Positions 35,101-50,100 of a stretch of 64,000 nucleotides of DNA are shown piece after piece. The notes under the pieces were generated by a model that was not told where the DNA came from, did no database searches, and saw only the letters and a list, made by a program, of their open reading frames with translations. The stretch comes from Hippopus hippopus (lineage: Eukaryota > Mollusca > Bivalvia > Cardiida > Cardiidae). The position numbers were made by a program, and so were the translations under genes. The stretch is taken from contig OX328102.1 in the NCBI GenBank assembly GCA_946811185.2, positions 17,919,194 through 17,983,193 on the forward strand, in the 5' to 3' direction. The first letter of the stretch is position 1. Each line of letters starts with the position of its first letter.

Positions 35101-38100
35101 TACCCGTCAAGAGAGCAATTTCAGTTTCTAGTCACATTTAATCAATCGTCTGCTTTCAATCCTGACCTGCCTAAAATTTTGCCGTTTGGTAAAGAGTTAT
35201 CCCTTTCAGCAGCACAGGCAAAAACAAGTTATTGTGGACAGCATAGATCAAGATCAGTCTTCACAAAACATGAAGTCTAATCTTTTATCTGTATCGTCCA
35301 CTTGTGTAGTCACTTGCTGTCAGTAGTAACTGAAGTCTGTGAAAAGAGACAAGACTATAAATGATAATATATCACATACTGTAGACACTTTTTCTGTAAG
35401 GAAGGAATTCAAGTCCTGGTCGCTGACAACTGGTTTTTCCTTCACATGTTGAAAATAATCCCTCACCAATGTTTTATATCTAGGTATATCTTTTGCAAAA
35501 AGAAGCTTATTTGAAGGGGACCCCTGTAAATGAAAAGCAGAACATCTGTCTGTGGTTGGTTCCTAAATTCTGAACAGATTGTATTGTTTGATTAAGTGGT
35601 GACACCGTGTTCATGCTGCTTTCAACATTGTTTCAGTTATATCACGGTGACATATCATATACTCATTTATTATATTCTGTTACTAATAATAGTAACATTT
35701 TCTGCCGGAAATGGTGTAATATCAGTGTCACACGAGGGCAGATATGGCGGGGCAACGGGCTGATATCTGATATCCTGCCCGTTGACAAGATATTTGTTCT
35801 AAATCTATAGCAATAGTACACTCACTCGCTCGTAAACTTACGTTCTTAAAACATCCATTTTGAAAAACAAAATGGCTGAATCAGTCCGTCAGTCGCTAGC
35901 GGACATTTCTTCAGAACTACAATGATTGAATCGCAGAACCAGCAAAGACACAATAAATAAAGAGTAGATTGTTGTTGTCTTAGATTGGGAAAGTTAATCG
36001 GGCAAGGCGTGGTGTCTATAGGCTAGTACTTCGACGAATTTTATCCGTTGAGCCAGGGGAACCGAGCCTGATTAAGTTTCACAATCCAAAGCACCAACCA
36101 TCTATTCCATTTATACCTGTTTGTCATTTATAACACGTTACATACTAAACTGAATATTTGTCTCGATAAAACACACATACTGGCATTTTTTTAACTATTA
36201 ATAAGTATGAAAAACTGTTTATTTAAAACGTCCTTATACTGTATATGCAGCTTCTATAGTGATGATGAATGATGCATGATTACGTCATGAACGTGACGTT
36301 TACCCGCGGAAAAAAAAAGTTGTGTCGAATTAATACAAGAATTTCTCTGTTGTAAGTGTTTAAACATGTAAGAAAACGAAGTAATATAGCAAATCATCAA
36401 TGAATGTAATAAACAGGTTATTACACGGCTGATGAGGGCCGGAGAGTGATATCGGCCCGCCACCTCAAAATCTGCCCTCGGGGGGCAGATTTTGAGGTGG
36501 CGGGCCGATATCACTCTCCGGCCCTCATCAGCCGTGTAATAACCTCTATGTATGCCCTGTGTTGCACCAGTATTTGGCTAGGGCTCTGAAGCGTCTAGTC
36601 CAAAGACACTTTTACGAAAATCCCAGTGCTTTAAGTGGGGATCAAATCCAGGTTATAAACCTGACACTTTAACACTGATCGTAGCAAGACCTTTAAATTC
36701 TATACTATCAGAGACACCTGTGAGACAGATGAAAAATTGTTTGAATTCTTTACCACACAAGAAAAAAAATAGACTGTCCAAATTGAAAGCATTTGTAGAC
36801 GACAATTTAAATGTAGCTCAAATGAAGGCATTTGTCTTTGATAGGGTAGAAAACATTGTGGGAAAAGGGAAAATGCCGGTGGACAGAATTTTCTCCTTTT
36901 CCCTACAATGTTTTCAAAAGGTTTCTTCCTCAGGGTTGTTAAAACTCAGGATTGCGTGGTAAAGTTTTTTTTATCATAAAACAACAAATCTGAAAGTATT
37001 GAGTGTCTTAACAAAAGGGGTGGAAACATTTACCCTCAGTTGCAGTGAATGTTCTGGAAAAATTCTTTTGTCATAAGTGACCAAACAAAATATGTCAAGA
37101 AATTCTCTGATCTAATTCTAAATCAGAATACTGTCACATTATTCAAGTATGGTCTCATGACATTTTAGCATCAAAACTGACTCTTAACCTGCTAAATAAC
37201 TAAAAGCTTTCAGGTTAATAGTAAAAACCCAAAAATTGCTATTTCAGTGTTATTTTTTTGGGGGAAAAATAATGCCTTATCAGATAGTGTAGATCTAAGA
37301 TCAGACTGTATGTTCTGAGCAGTCTGATCTTGATGCATACTGTCTGCAAAAGGTCCTTGAGTCATGCTTAGCAGACTAAGGGATAACCCTGTACCACACA
37401 ATCCTGAGTTTCTACCACCCTGTTGAAAGTGGCTTTTGAAAACATTGTGGGAAAAAAAAATGCTGGTAACCAGCATTTTCTCCTTTTCCCACAATTTTTT
37501 TCTACCCTACCATATACAAATTCCATTTTTTGAGTGACAATTAATTTGTTGCCTGCAAATCCTTTTGATTTGGACAAGTTCAAAATACTGTCAATTGGTA
37601 AAAAAGTTTAACTAAGATGAAAGAGGGATATACTTACAGTTCCAAGGTTAACATCAGCTGTAGAGCAGCTATCCATAAAGGCCTGTGCCACCACAGACAG
37701 GCACTTGTCCACATTCTGAGGTTTGTGTATGTCGAACACAAACTCTGGATTCTTCATGATGTTCACCCAAAATCTCAGTAATAAACTATGAAGGAAAATA
37801 AAGTACTGAAACACAAGTTACCAACTGACAACATCTTTTTTTAAGTTTTGTGGCAGCCTTCTCTTCGGAACATATTTTGTTTATCTGTTTGAGATTTATT
37901 GCTATGCTCAACATCATTTTATTTATGAGGCAGTGGCCAGGGCACCTATCAATGCTTTCCTGTAATTTCATTAACAAGTACTATGCACAATGTTCTTGTC
38001 AACCCCTGGTGCTTTCCCAAATAAACATCATCGAAACAATGTTTAACTATGAGAATAAAATGTGTCCTGTCACAATGACTATCATCAATCCAGAGAGAGA

Positions 38101-41100
38101 ATTTGCAAAGCATGGAGTTGAACCAAAGACCCCTGGATATTTAACCCTGTATGCATCCAACTAAGCTAGGCTTGAAAACTTAAGACAAGAGCACCACATT
38201 CGGGTGCCAACAAAGTCGAAAAAAAGGGTGTAATTTTGTAAAAAATTACCTTGATGGTTACCTGCCCCTGTTGTATGAGCTCTCCTTTTTATATCATGTA
38301 AGTTTTTTTTTTCCTGCGGGTTCCAAATTCTGCGGTTTTTTTTTTCAAAAAGAGAAATGTTTAAATTTCTGCGAACCTTTTTTCTGCCATTTCCAGTCTG
38401 AGCATTTTTGGTATTTAATATCTGCAGCAGTTGTATTATGAGAATTAGAGTTGAAAACAATCTACTTTTGTTTCTGGAGACTCCTGGCTATGGATAACTA
38501 TTGGATAGTTTTAAAAAACCCTATGTTGGTCAACCTCTTTGTTTATTTTGTGAAAGAATGTTTGAGAGAATTAATTGTATATTAGTTTTTGAAATAGTCT
38601 GTAATTTTTACATGTATAAACACAAATTAGATATACGAGTTTCCCAAAGTTGTTAATCTATGGTAGACAACAGTATTGTGTTCAGCATAAGTAAAATGGT
38701 AAGTGTAGACCTAATGTCATCAATGTCATGATTGAAATGCGAGAATTTGACACCTGCTGATTTTAACACTTAGGTGCAAAAACAAGTTCAGGTGGAATAC
38801 CAGAATCATAATTGACGATTTTACATAATGGGGCCTGCTAATTAGATGTTAAACCTTCATTAAAAGATTTAATTTGATAATTGACAATTTAATCTGATAT
38901 TTACTGGTACTAAGAATCTGATATTTATTGGTACTAAATATCGCCGTTTTATAGCAGGGCTAACCACACTAGTGTTTTATAATTATACATAAACCTATAA
39001 CCAGAAGTCATCCATGTTTTTGACCATGGACTGTATAAAGACCTGTTGCATTTCCATGTATGAAGAACTTCTGGATCCGTAATCTTATGTTCCTCAGCAG
39101 CTGTGTCTAGGAAGTCAAATAAATACTTGATGATGATTGGCGGATCCCCTGTCACACACAGTATCTCTCCAATCAGATCATCAACATAAGTCTGCAATGT
39201 CCCCTGTAGAAAAGGAAAACACTGTTTACATATATGCTTGATATTCTTACATAACATAATGTGAACCAATTTTGTACTTTGTGAACACTTTACCACACAA
39301 TCCCTAGGTTTAACAACCTTGAGGAAGAAGGCTTTTGAGAACATTGTGGTAGCAAGCATTTTCTCCTTTTCCCACAATGTTTTTCTACTCTTTCAGAAAC
39401 TATTTCTACTATTTGAGTCACATTTAATTTGTTGTCTGCAAATGTCTTGAGTCCAAAATTTTGTCATTTGGTAAAGGGTTAAAGTGTCATGACATTTAAA
39501 AACAACTTCAGAAATACTATTATCCTGAAACAGTATAACAACCAAGTTTGATGTTTGTTTATTCTGTGTTAAATATTAAATTCAGTCATATTACAGCAGC
39601 CAGTGGACCTGTAAGTAAGTTTCAGGACTTTACTGGTACTTTGCAGATCACTCCTCACAAGCCACATATTTTTCCTCTCTCCATAATGTTTTCCAACCTT
39701 CAACCCTTTACAGAATAACCTGACTTTTAACGACCCTCAGGAAGAAAGCTTTTAAAAAATTGTGGGAAAAGGAGGTCCTCTTCCAACAATGTTTTTTAAT
39801 CTTTACCAAACACCTCAACTTTTAACAACCCTGAGAAAGGAGGCTGTAAATGATGTGGGAAAAGGAGTAAATGTTGATCATCAGCATTTTCTCCGTGTCC
39901 CCATAGTGTTTTCTACCTTTTCAAAGATGAATTGGATGTTTTCAGTAAAATTTGATTTGTGGTCTGCAAATGTGTTCAATTTGGACTTTGTCATTTTGTA
40001 ATGGGTTAACTCTTTGCCAAACGACAAAAGCATTTGCAGACGACAAAATGTCACTTAAAAATTGAAATTTGTTTTTTGAAAGGTAGAAAACCTTTTGGGA
40101 ATAGGAGAAAATGCTGGTTACCAGTATTTTTCTCCTTTTCCCAAAATGTTTTAAACAGTCTTCTTTCTCAAGGTTGTTAAAAGTCGTCATTGTGTGGTAA
40201 AGGGTTCAAGACCCAATCCCATCATTGAAGCTATATCTAAATTCTGCCTTCTGCAAATGCACTCTGTATGGACATGTCTAAATTCTGCCTTCTGCAAATG
40301 CTGTCTGTATGGACATGTCTAAATTCTGCCTTCTGCAAATGCTGTCTGTATGGACATGTCTAAATTCTGCTTTCTGCAAAATGCTCTCTGCATGGACATG
40401 TCTAAATTCTGTGTTCTGCAAAATGCTCTCTGCATGGACATGTCTAAATTCTGTCTTCTGCAAAATGCTCTCTGGATGGACATGTCTAAATTCTGTCTTC
40501 TGCAAAATGCTCTCTATATGGACATGTCTAAATTCTACCTTCAACTACAAAGTTAATCTTTAAAACACCTTTCACTACTCTTGTTGCTCTTGCGGCCAAA
40601 GTAGATCAAGAACAGATTGGACAAAATGTACAGCCTGATCTACACTATCTGGTTTGTTGAGACAGTCTTGACTATGGCATCCTAGCAACTTTTAAACTGC
40701 TTTTTAAAGAGTCTTATTTCTAGAATGAAAATGTACATGTATGTTGGATATATTCAGGCTTTAACCCTTTACTGCAAAATACCAACTTTAACAAACCCAT
40801 TTTCTCCTTTTTCCACAATTTTTTCTACCCTATCAAAGAAAAATTGCACCATTTGAGCCACACTGAAATTGTCGTCTGCAAATGCGTTCAATTCGGACAT
40901 GGCTAAAATTTTGTTGTCTGGTATAGGGTAAAGGGTAAAATTACCTTGGTAACCAAAAGCCTTGGCAACAATATATCACTGGCTATCTTCACTTCATCAG
41001 AATCTCCCTGGTGCTGTTTTATCTGCAATGAAAAGATCCATGATTTTGTATATAAAACATGCAGAACAGAATGAAAGTTCACATTTGTTTTACACGTCAT

Positions 41101-44100
41101 AACATAATAATCAAATTTAACCCTTTACAGCACAATACAGAGTTTTAACGACTCTGAGGAAGCAATCTTTTGAAAACATTGTAGGAAAAGGAGAATATGC
41201 AAATCCCATCATTATAGCCACATTTGAATTGCCACATGTAAATGCTTTCAATTTGGACAGTTTTGTCATTTGGTAAAGAGTTTAGAAAAAAAACCAAACA
41301 AACCAAAACATCACATTGAATCATATTTATCAAGAAAGACCAATAATAATTTTGAAGTCAGATTGGGACAATTTTTTCCTGAACAAACATGTCAGCTCTC
41401 TAAAACTTTTTCTGGTTTTCGTAATTTTTTTCTTATGTTTAATATAAGAAACGTAAAAATGTTGCATTTATCTTTTTAATTCCCTAAAATCATGCCACAC
41501 ATGCTTGTGCTCCTAACTTTTCAATTTAGAGACTCTGAATTTCTGAAAACACATGAACTTTTGTTCATGGGTTAAATCACTATATACATAAATATCCAGT
41601 GTTTTCAGATTTCAACTTGGGAAGAAGTATCTGTCATCTGTCATTAAAAGACAGAGAAATCATAATTTAATCTGTAAGATTCCAACTTAAGAAGTTTAAA
41701 AAGCATCTCACCGTCTCCGACGATTTTTGTCAGACTAGTTTTTTTTCCCCTTTTATCTAACTGAAACTTTACCCTAACATTTAAAGACCACCTCAATCCT
41801 TCGACCAATCAAATTCTGATCCTCAGATGTCTTATCTAAAAACTTTTGCATTATTTTCAAAACATTGCAGAGCATTGCAACATGCATGTTTAGTAAGTTG
41901 ACCCATGCACTAGATACGCAACTTTTGACTTACAGAAACCCTTAACTACACAATTCCAACTGTTAAAGACCCCCAACAGAGAGGATTCTAAAAACAATGT
42001 AGGAAAAGGAGAAACTAGTGGTAACCAGCATTTTCTCCTTTTCCCACATTGTTTTCTATCCTATCTATTGTATGCAGAAGCTTTCAATATGGATGAGTCT
42101 AAAATTTTGTTGCCTGATAAAGGGTTAACAATCTCAAAGTATATGTGGGTAGAAGAAAAAGAGATAATATGTGGAGAATGAAGATATTCCTTATAAGAGC
42201 ATAATTATCTTCTCATATTTTACATCAGCAGCCATGGATGCTTTGACAGTTGGCTACAGTTACAGTTAATATGAGCCAAGCTCTGTGAAAAGGGGGCTTA
42301 ATGCATCTGCGAAAAGTATCGACCCAGGTCAGCCTGCACAGTCCGCGCAGGCTGACCTGGGCCGAAACTTTTCGCTACTTGTCAATTTTAAGTTTGTCAA
42401 AGGACCAGTCTACCTCATGATTAAGTCGATTATTTAGAAAAGTGGCTCTTATGGATCCATAATTATGTGATGACTTGGGCTGGTACCATGTATCACGGAG
42501 ATGCGTTAAGCCTCCTTTTGCCAGAGCGTGGCTCATATATTTGCCATGCTCTGTGACATGCATCTGCAAAGAGTTTTACCAATGTCAGGACTGGCAGTCC
42601 AAAGGATAACCTGGGACCAAACTCTTTGCTTATGGCAAGTTATCTGCATGTCAAAGGATAATTCTTCCTCAGGATTCAGCCATTTTTTTCGACAAATTGA
42701 ATAACAGGGATCCATAATTATATGATGGTATAATGCATCATGAAGATACACCAGCCCCCTTTTGCCATAGTGACACTAATATCAACATTTTGAAGAAGAT
42801 AGAAAAATGGATGGGTTGTATAGTAACAGAAAGGTTTGTAATCAAAGGGTTTCAACCCTTTACTCCATAGATACTCATTTTGACGTATCAACAACAGACA
42901 GCTTTTGAAAACATTGTGGGAAAAGGAGAAATTGCTCTTAACGAGCAATTTCTCCTTTTCCCATAATGTTTTCCACTCAATCAGATATTTGTATCCTCAT
43001 TTGTCCATATTTTTGACATCATATCTTTATGGAAGAGCCTCAAATTGGCATATCAGGTAAAGGGTTAAGCCAAAGATGATATGTTGCCTGCACATGCTTC
43101 AAGACAGACGAGCATAAAAGTTTTGTTGTTTTGTAAATGAGCTTCTTGGTTTGCTTTTTGTTTGTATGGTGTTTAATGGCATTTTCAACATAGTTTCAGT
43201 TATATTGTGGCAGCCAGTGCACCTATCAATGCTTTCCTTGAGTTTCTTTTACTAGCACTTTGCACAATATTCTTCCTGAGCCACCAGCTGCTTTTTGACA
43301 TAACCAGGAGGAGAGAATAATAAATCCTGTTGCAGTGACTATCATCAATCCTGGAAAGGAAATTGGAAGAGCTTGGGATTCAAAGCAGTGACCCCTGGTC
43401 TTATGTCCTAGGCGGTACCGACTGGACTACTGGGGCTTGGCAGTAAAGAGTTTCTACAAGCATGCAAATCAAAATAATGTATGGCTATTAACCCATACAG
43501 CACAGAATAAACCTATCAGACATTTTCATCCTAGAAATACAACCCAAATAATTGCAATTTCATGGTTGCTTCCGTCTACAGTGTTTCAGCAAAGCGGACA
43601 GTATAGATCTTGATCTACTTGGGCCACAAAGGGGATTATAGGCTTGAAAGGCACTTTAAGGGTTAATAAAGGAGACCAGGGAAAACAGAGACTTCAAGTG
43701 TCCCTTTATACATGTACATAAGCTTCTTAAGATAGTCATGCTGATTGCTGTTTACCAAATGCCAAAAGTTCGATCCGCTAACAGTTCTGACGACTGCTTT
43801 AGTACGCTTCATACTACCGATGTATGAATCAGGGTTTCCTGTGAAAGGAATAAAATTTTATCACTAAAAAATTTACCACTTTTAGACCCAATAGCAGCCA
43901 AAAAATCAAAACAGGTGTCAAAATGCATTAAATTTTAATCATACAAAAAATATGGAAAAAATTGTGAAGATGACAATCTGTTGTGTGGTCCAGTGCTAGT
44001 TGCTGGCAGAAAAATGAATTTTAAAATCAGGCAAACAGTAAACAAAAGATAAAGTGAGTTGGCACGTTTTAACCTAGAATTGAAATTAATTTCTCTGCCA

Positions 44101-47100
44101 GTTACTAACACTGGGACCAAACCATACAATAACAGATTGTCATCTTCAAAATAATTTCTATTCTTTAAATCGGTATGATTTAAATTGAAATGCATTTTAA
44201 CACTAGCTTTGTTTACTTTTGGCTGCTAATGTTACTTTAACCATTTACCAAAATGATCCTGTGGTTTAACTCTTTACCTAACAAAAACTTTAGACACATC
44301 CAAATTGAATGCATTTGCAGATGACAAATCAAATCTGGCTCAAATCATGAAATTTGTCTAAAAATCATTGTTTGTAAATGTTGGTTATCAGCATTTTCTC
44401 CTTTTCCCATGATGTTTTCAGAGGCCCTCTTCCTCAGTGCTGTAAAAGCAAGGGACTGTTGGGTACACAGTTCCATTGTCAAACAAGAGGGCCATGATGG
44501 CCCAAAGTCGCTCACCTGAGCCTTTTAACCGAACATGACCCTTTTCCAGTCTCTTCCGAGATATTATCTAGACAAATATTCTGACAAACTTTCATAAGTA
44601 TTGCACTGAAAATGTGGCCTCTAGAAAGTACACAAGCTTTTTCTAGAATTTGTGTAAGTGACCTGCTTTTTAACCAAAACTTGTCCATGATATTATCAAG
44701 ACAAAACATTCTGACCAACTTTCATGAGCATTCGACAGAAAATGTGGTCTCAAAAGTGTACACAAGGATTTGACCTGGTGACCTAATTTATGACACAAGA
44801 TGACCAATTCACACTTGCGCCAGATATCATCGAGTCAAACATTTGACCACCTTTCATGAGTATTGGATTGAAAATTAGGCCTCTAGAGTGTACATATCAA
44901 GATTTTTCTAAGATCTTACCTGATTACCTACTTACTGACCTGAGGAGACTCTTTTTCAAACTGGTCAGAAATATCATCAAGACAAACATTCTAATTATTA
45001 TAAGTATTAGACAAAAATGTGGTCTCTAGAGCTACACAAGGTATGACAAAGATTTGACCTAGTGACATAGTTTTACACCCAACAGAATCCATTTTCAAAC
45101 TCTTCAGAAATATCATCAAGACATATTCTGACCAACTTTCACAAGAATTAGACTGAAAATGTGGCCTTTTTAGTGTAACAAAGTTTTCTAAAGATTTGGC
45201 CTAGTCACCTAGTTTTTGACCCCATATGACCCACCTTCAAAGTTCTCTGAGATATCATCAAGACAAACATTCCGACAATCTTTCATGAGTATTGAACTGA
45301 AAATGTGGCCTTTAGAGGATACACAAGGTTTTTCTAAGATTTGACCTGGTGACCTAGATTTTGACTAAGGTGAGCTTAAAGATTTTGAAGTAGCTTACAG
45401 AAGTTTTAAAATCACTCTTATCTGTACCTTACCAGTACTTGCACCGAGATGTGGCTGTGGCTAATCCGCTCATCACAGACTTCAAACTCAGGACCAGAAG
45501 TATAAAACGCTTCTAGTCTCCCCCTACACCACTATATTCCACCTATTTAATCATTTACCAAACAATCAAGAGTTTTAAGGACCCTGAGGAAGACAGCTTT
45601 TTGAAAATATTTGGACAAGTTGAAAATATTGTCATATTTGGTGAAGAGATAAGGAAAAACTCATGATTTCAAATATATCTAAAGTGTCGTCTGGGACTGC
45701 TTTTTATTTGGTCAAGTCTAAAATTTATGCTGTGTGTGGTACCAATTACTGCCCATATTACTCTTTTTTATCACATAAAATCTTCTCTGACAGTATATTA
45801 AAGCATTGATTTATTTTTGATAATTTACTAGTATATTATCATTTTTTGGGTCCTGGTTTTGATCTGTTTTCCTTCATGAGCGCACAAAACCTGAGAAACC
45901 AACTACAGCATGTGCCAGAATTTGTACTACCACGATGTTTCACAGAAAAATGATATCATTGTTGCCATGACATATACATGTGGAAAGTTTTTGATTTTCA
46001 TGTTTAATAATACAACGAAATGCAGTAAAGTTATGTAAAATCAACAAAATTTGGGAAAAAGTTCAACTCGTCCCCCCTAGAAGCTGTTCATTCTATTTTT
46101 GGTGAAAATGTCAAAGAGCTATCTGCTTATGTATGTACGCATTTGAAACCAAACTACATCTGTAAACATGGACCCGTGAACGATAGGATAGAAAACCTTG
46201 TGGGAAAAGGGAAAATGCTGGTTATCAGCATTTTTTTTCTTTTCCCATAATGTTTCCAAAGTGCTTCTCCCTCAAAATTACTAAAACTCGAGATTGTTTG
46301 GTAAAGGCTTTATAGCAGAGAAAACACAAAAACAACAATATTTCTTGTACCACATTGTTTTGAAAAGCCTGTCATAGGCAATTGCCTCTTTTCGAACCAG
46401 AGTTTACTATTATATACTTGTAACTTAAGAAATAATCTTCTTTCTATCGTGATTTATCGTTCAATAAACCACAGTTGTGAGTTATGAGGCACAATAAATA
46501 ATCCACGAGGGCGATAGCCCGAGTGGTTTATTCATTGCGCCTCATAACTCACAACGTGGTTTATTGAACGATAAACCATGATAGAAGATTATTTTGATTC
46601 TAACATGACCAACTCTTAATCAAAGGAAAAGTTCATACTTCATAAAAATGCGGATGCAGATTATATTCCATTGAATAACTTACTTACTTTATACAGAATG
46701 ACATCACTCTATATAGAATGACATCACTCTACATAGAATAACGTAGATTTTACCACGCTTTCGTTGCACTGTGTTTATAGAGCCAAATTCACGTGTCATG
46801 TTAGAACACAGATTAAACAAATACCAAGCAATGACAATGTAGGAAATACCTACAACCTGCATGAACCCTTTACCATCCAATCCTGGCTTTTGATAAAAAA
46901 CCTGAGAAAAAAAAAAGCTTTTAAAGGAACCATTGAAGGAAAAGGTGAAAATGCTGATGACCAGCATTTCCCCTTTTCCCACAATGTTTTCTACCTTTCC
47001 CATAACAAATTTCAATTTTTGAGTTGCATTTATTTTGTTGTCTGCAAATGCTTTCAATTTGAACCAATCTAAAATTTCACTGTGTGGTAAAGAGTTAATG

Positions 47101-50100
47101 GCCAGGTGTTTTAAGTGGTAATCATTCTAGATTTCCTATCCAAATTTTTAATTTTACACTTCCTGAGATATACAGCCACCTGTTTTAAGAGACCAGTATT
47201 GTTTGCTGTCAGCTTTACCCTTTACCACACAATCCCAAGTTTTAATGATCCTGTTAACCAGCATTTTCTCCTTTTCCTACTATGTTTACTAGCCTTTTGG
47301 AAACAAATCCAATAATTGGAGCCACACTTAATTTGTCGTCTGCAAATGCTTTAAACTTGGACCGGTCTAAATTATCGTCATGTGGTAACATATTAAAAAA
47401 GGTTCATCTGTATTTACCTATGCCAGGCATAAGGTTATCAATTTGGTCTTTTCTAGAATGCACTAGAAGCATTTTTGACCCATCTGGAACACCATAGTAT
47501 TCAAGAGTATTTATTCTTTTCCAGATGCCATCTTTGATGCTGTCTGGGTCTTCATCAGAAAGGATGTGGGCTGAGGTGTCCTCCTGTTGCCATTCTGTAA
47601 CAACATCAAGTTTAAGAGATTTGATCTAATGGAGAGGTGGGACAGGTGAATAAAATTCGTGTAAGACCTAAAGGATCAAATTTCCATGCCATTTTGACAG
47701 ATATATCTAACACCATATTAGACAGATGTAATCCACAATTAAAATGCAGTCTGATTGTGACCTGTACAGAAAAATAACTGAATATGTGCTCAGCATCCAA
47801 AGGCAAACTTTTTTACTAAACAGGTTTCTAAGTCATAAGAACTCTGTAGGGCATTTGGAAATATCATATGAAAGGAAAAAAATATGGTAACCAGCACTTC
47901 TCCTTTTCCCATAGTGTTTTATATCATTTCGAAGACAAATCACACCACTTAAACCACATATAATTTGTCATCCACAAATGCTTTCAAAATTGGTCTAAAA
48001 TATTAATTTCTAGTTAAGATATCCTGTGAGCATTATGAAACTTAGGATTTTGAACAGGTGACCACTATTAATATAAACCCTATACAGTTACTGCCAAGCC
48101 CCAGTAGCACAGTAACAGGACTTGAGACCATGGGGTCCCTGGTTTAAATCCCCAGCTCAGCAAATTTCTTTCCTAGGACTGATGACAGTCATTGCGACAG
48201 GATTCATTCCTCTGTCATGGCTGATCATTGTTTCTGTGATGGTTATGCAGGACAGCAGCCAGTGGCTTGGAGAGAATATTGTGTGAAGCAATGGTAAAAG
48301 AAATCCCAGGAAAGCATTGCCAGTTGCACTGGCCAAGTCAATATAACTGAAATAATGTTGAAAATGGCGTTAAACACTAAACAAGCACGCAACCTATACA
48401 GTTTGGCCTTTGCCACAAAATCTCAAGTTTTAACAGCTCTGAGGAGGAAGGCTTTTGAAAAAATGTTTGGGAAGAGAGACAATCCCATAATTTGATTTGT
48501 TATCTGTAACTGCATTCAATATGGACAAAATAAAACCTTTTTTGTTTGTTAAGGTGAAGAGTTAATCCTTAGAGCGCCAAATAAACTCAACAGACATTTT
48601 CAGTTGATAAATGAAATTAAAATAATTGAGCCATAGTCTGTGACAGGGTGACTTAATGCATCTGCAACAAGAAAAAAAAAAAACAAAAAAAAAAAAAATC
48701 TGCAACAAGTATCGAACCAGGTCAGCCTGTGCAATCTGTGCAGGCTGACCTTGGCCCAAACTTTGTGCTATTGGACATTTTTTTGCATGTTAAAGGACCA
48801 GTCTTCCTCATGATACAGTCTGTTGTTAGACAAAATGGACTCAATGGTTCCATGATCATGTGATGACTTGCTTGGTATAATGTATCACAGAGATGCATTA
48901 AGTCCCCTCTTGCCAGAGCATGGCTCATTTACAATTTCAAAGCTGCTTTTTTCCAGAATGTCTCGGCAAAACAAACAGTACAGATGAAAGATTACACTGT
49001 ATGCTTTGTGCAGCCTTATCTTGAGGTACTCTGGCTTCAAAGGCAATTTAAATTGTAAAAGGCTTTTTGACCCCTTACCAAACAATCAGGACTTTTAATG
49101 ACCCTGAGGAAGAGAGCTCTTGAAAATATTGTTGGAAAAGGAGAAAATGCTGGTAACCAGCATTTTCTCCTTTTCCCACAATGTTTTCTACCTTATTAAA
49201 AACAAATTTCATCATTTGAACCAGCTTTGATTTGTCGTCTGCAAATGCCTTTAATTTTGATGAGACCAAAATTTTGTTGTTTGGTAAAGAGTTAAAGGTT
49301 AAGATTAGACAAGTCAAAGAAAACCTAACCTATGTGTGTACTGTGTACAGAAGGTCTTTGTGAGTAGCCAACATTTTTATAGAATATTTCCAGCATCTTG
49401 GACTTGGCCTGTGTGATGGTGTCACATTCTAGGACTGTAACAGTGATTGTCTTTTCTTTGTTCTCTAAGTAATCTAGGTGAGTGACTTCAAGTTCCTACA
49501 GAAAAAAGTTTATCATACAAGTACCTTTATTTTCAATGTACATGTAATATAGCTGTTAAAAATGTTTTACTGTCTTACGAGGGCAATTCAAAAATAACGT
49601 ACAAATATTGAGATTTGCATTATACAACGTCACTGAGTGATCTTACTTTACACAGTTTGATGTGTAATCTACCAGTGCTTCTTCCACTTGAATCTTTATC
49701 CCTATACTGTCTCGACTTTAAACTACCCTGAGAAATAAAGCTGTGGAAACACTGTTGAAAAAGGAGAAAATGCTGGTTCTACTCTTCCAAAAATAATTTC
49801 AAGTCTTGAGTCACTATTTTTTTGTTGTCTGCAATTGCTTTAGTTTGGACCAGTCTAGAATTGTGTCATTTGGTAAAGAGTTATTATCTAACATAAAATG
49901 AATAGCTGAGCATGACTTATAATAATGCAACAAGTTCTGATTTATTTCCAAACTATGAGAATCAATTACCAGAGGTTTTAAATTGATGTCACAGGCTAGA
50001 AGTTTGGGCTCTAACAGTATTAATTTGGCACAGCTAAATGTGCAATATACTGGTTCCTGTTCCACCTAGAGCTTGCACATAATCAAAGGTTGGGAATCAT

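Noticed and set aside
40236..40548. CRISPR-like array
   Set aside because: No spacers: units abut with no unique sequence between, and the host is an animal.
40278..40563. Long ORFs on both strands with 14-residue repeats across the minisatellite
   Set aside because: They arise because the 42-bp unit is a multiple of three; both strands are open and the units match non-coding hairpin-repeat DNA.
45430..45530. Possible extra plexin exon between exons 8 and 9
   Set aside because: Exons 8 and 9 join in correct phase without it, and its translation has no plexin similarity.
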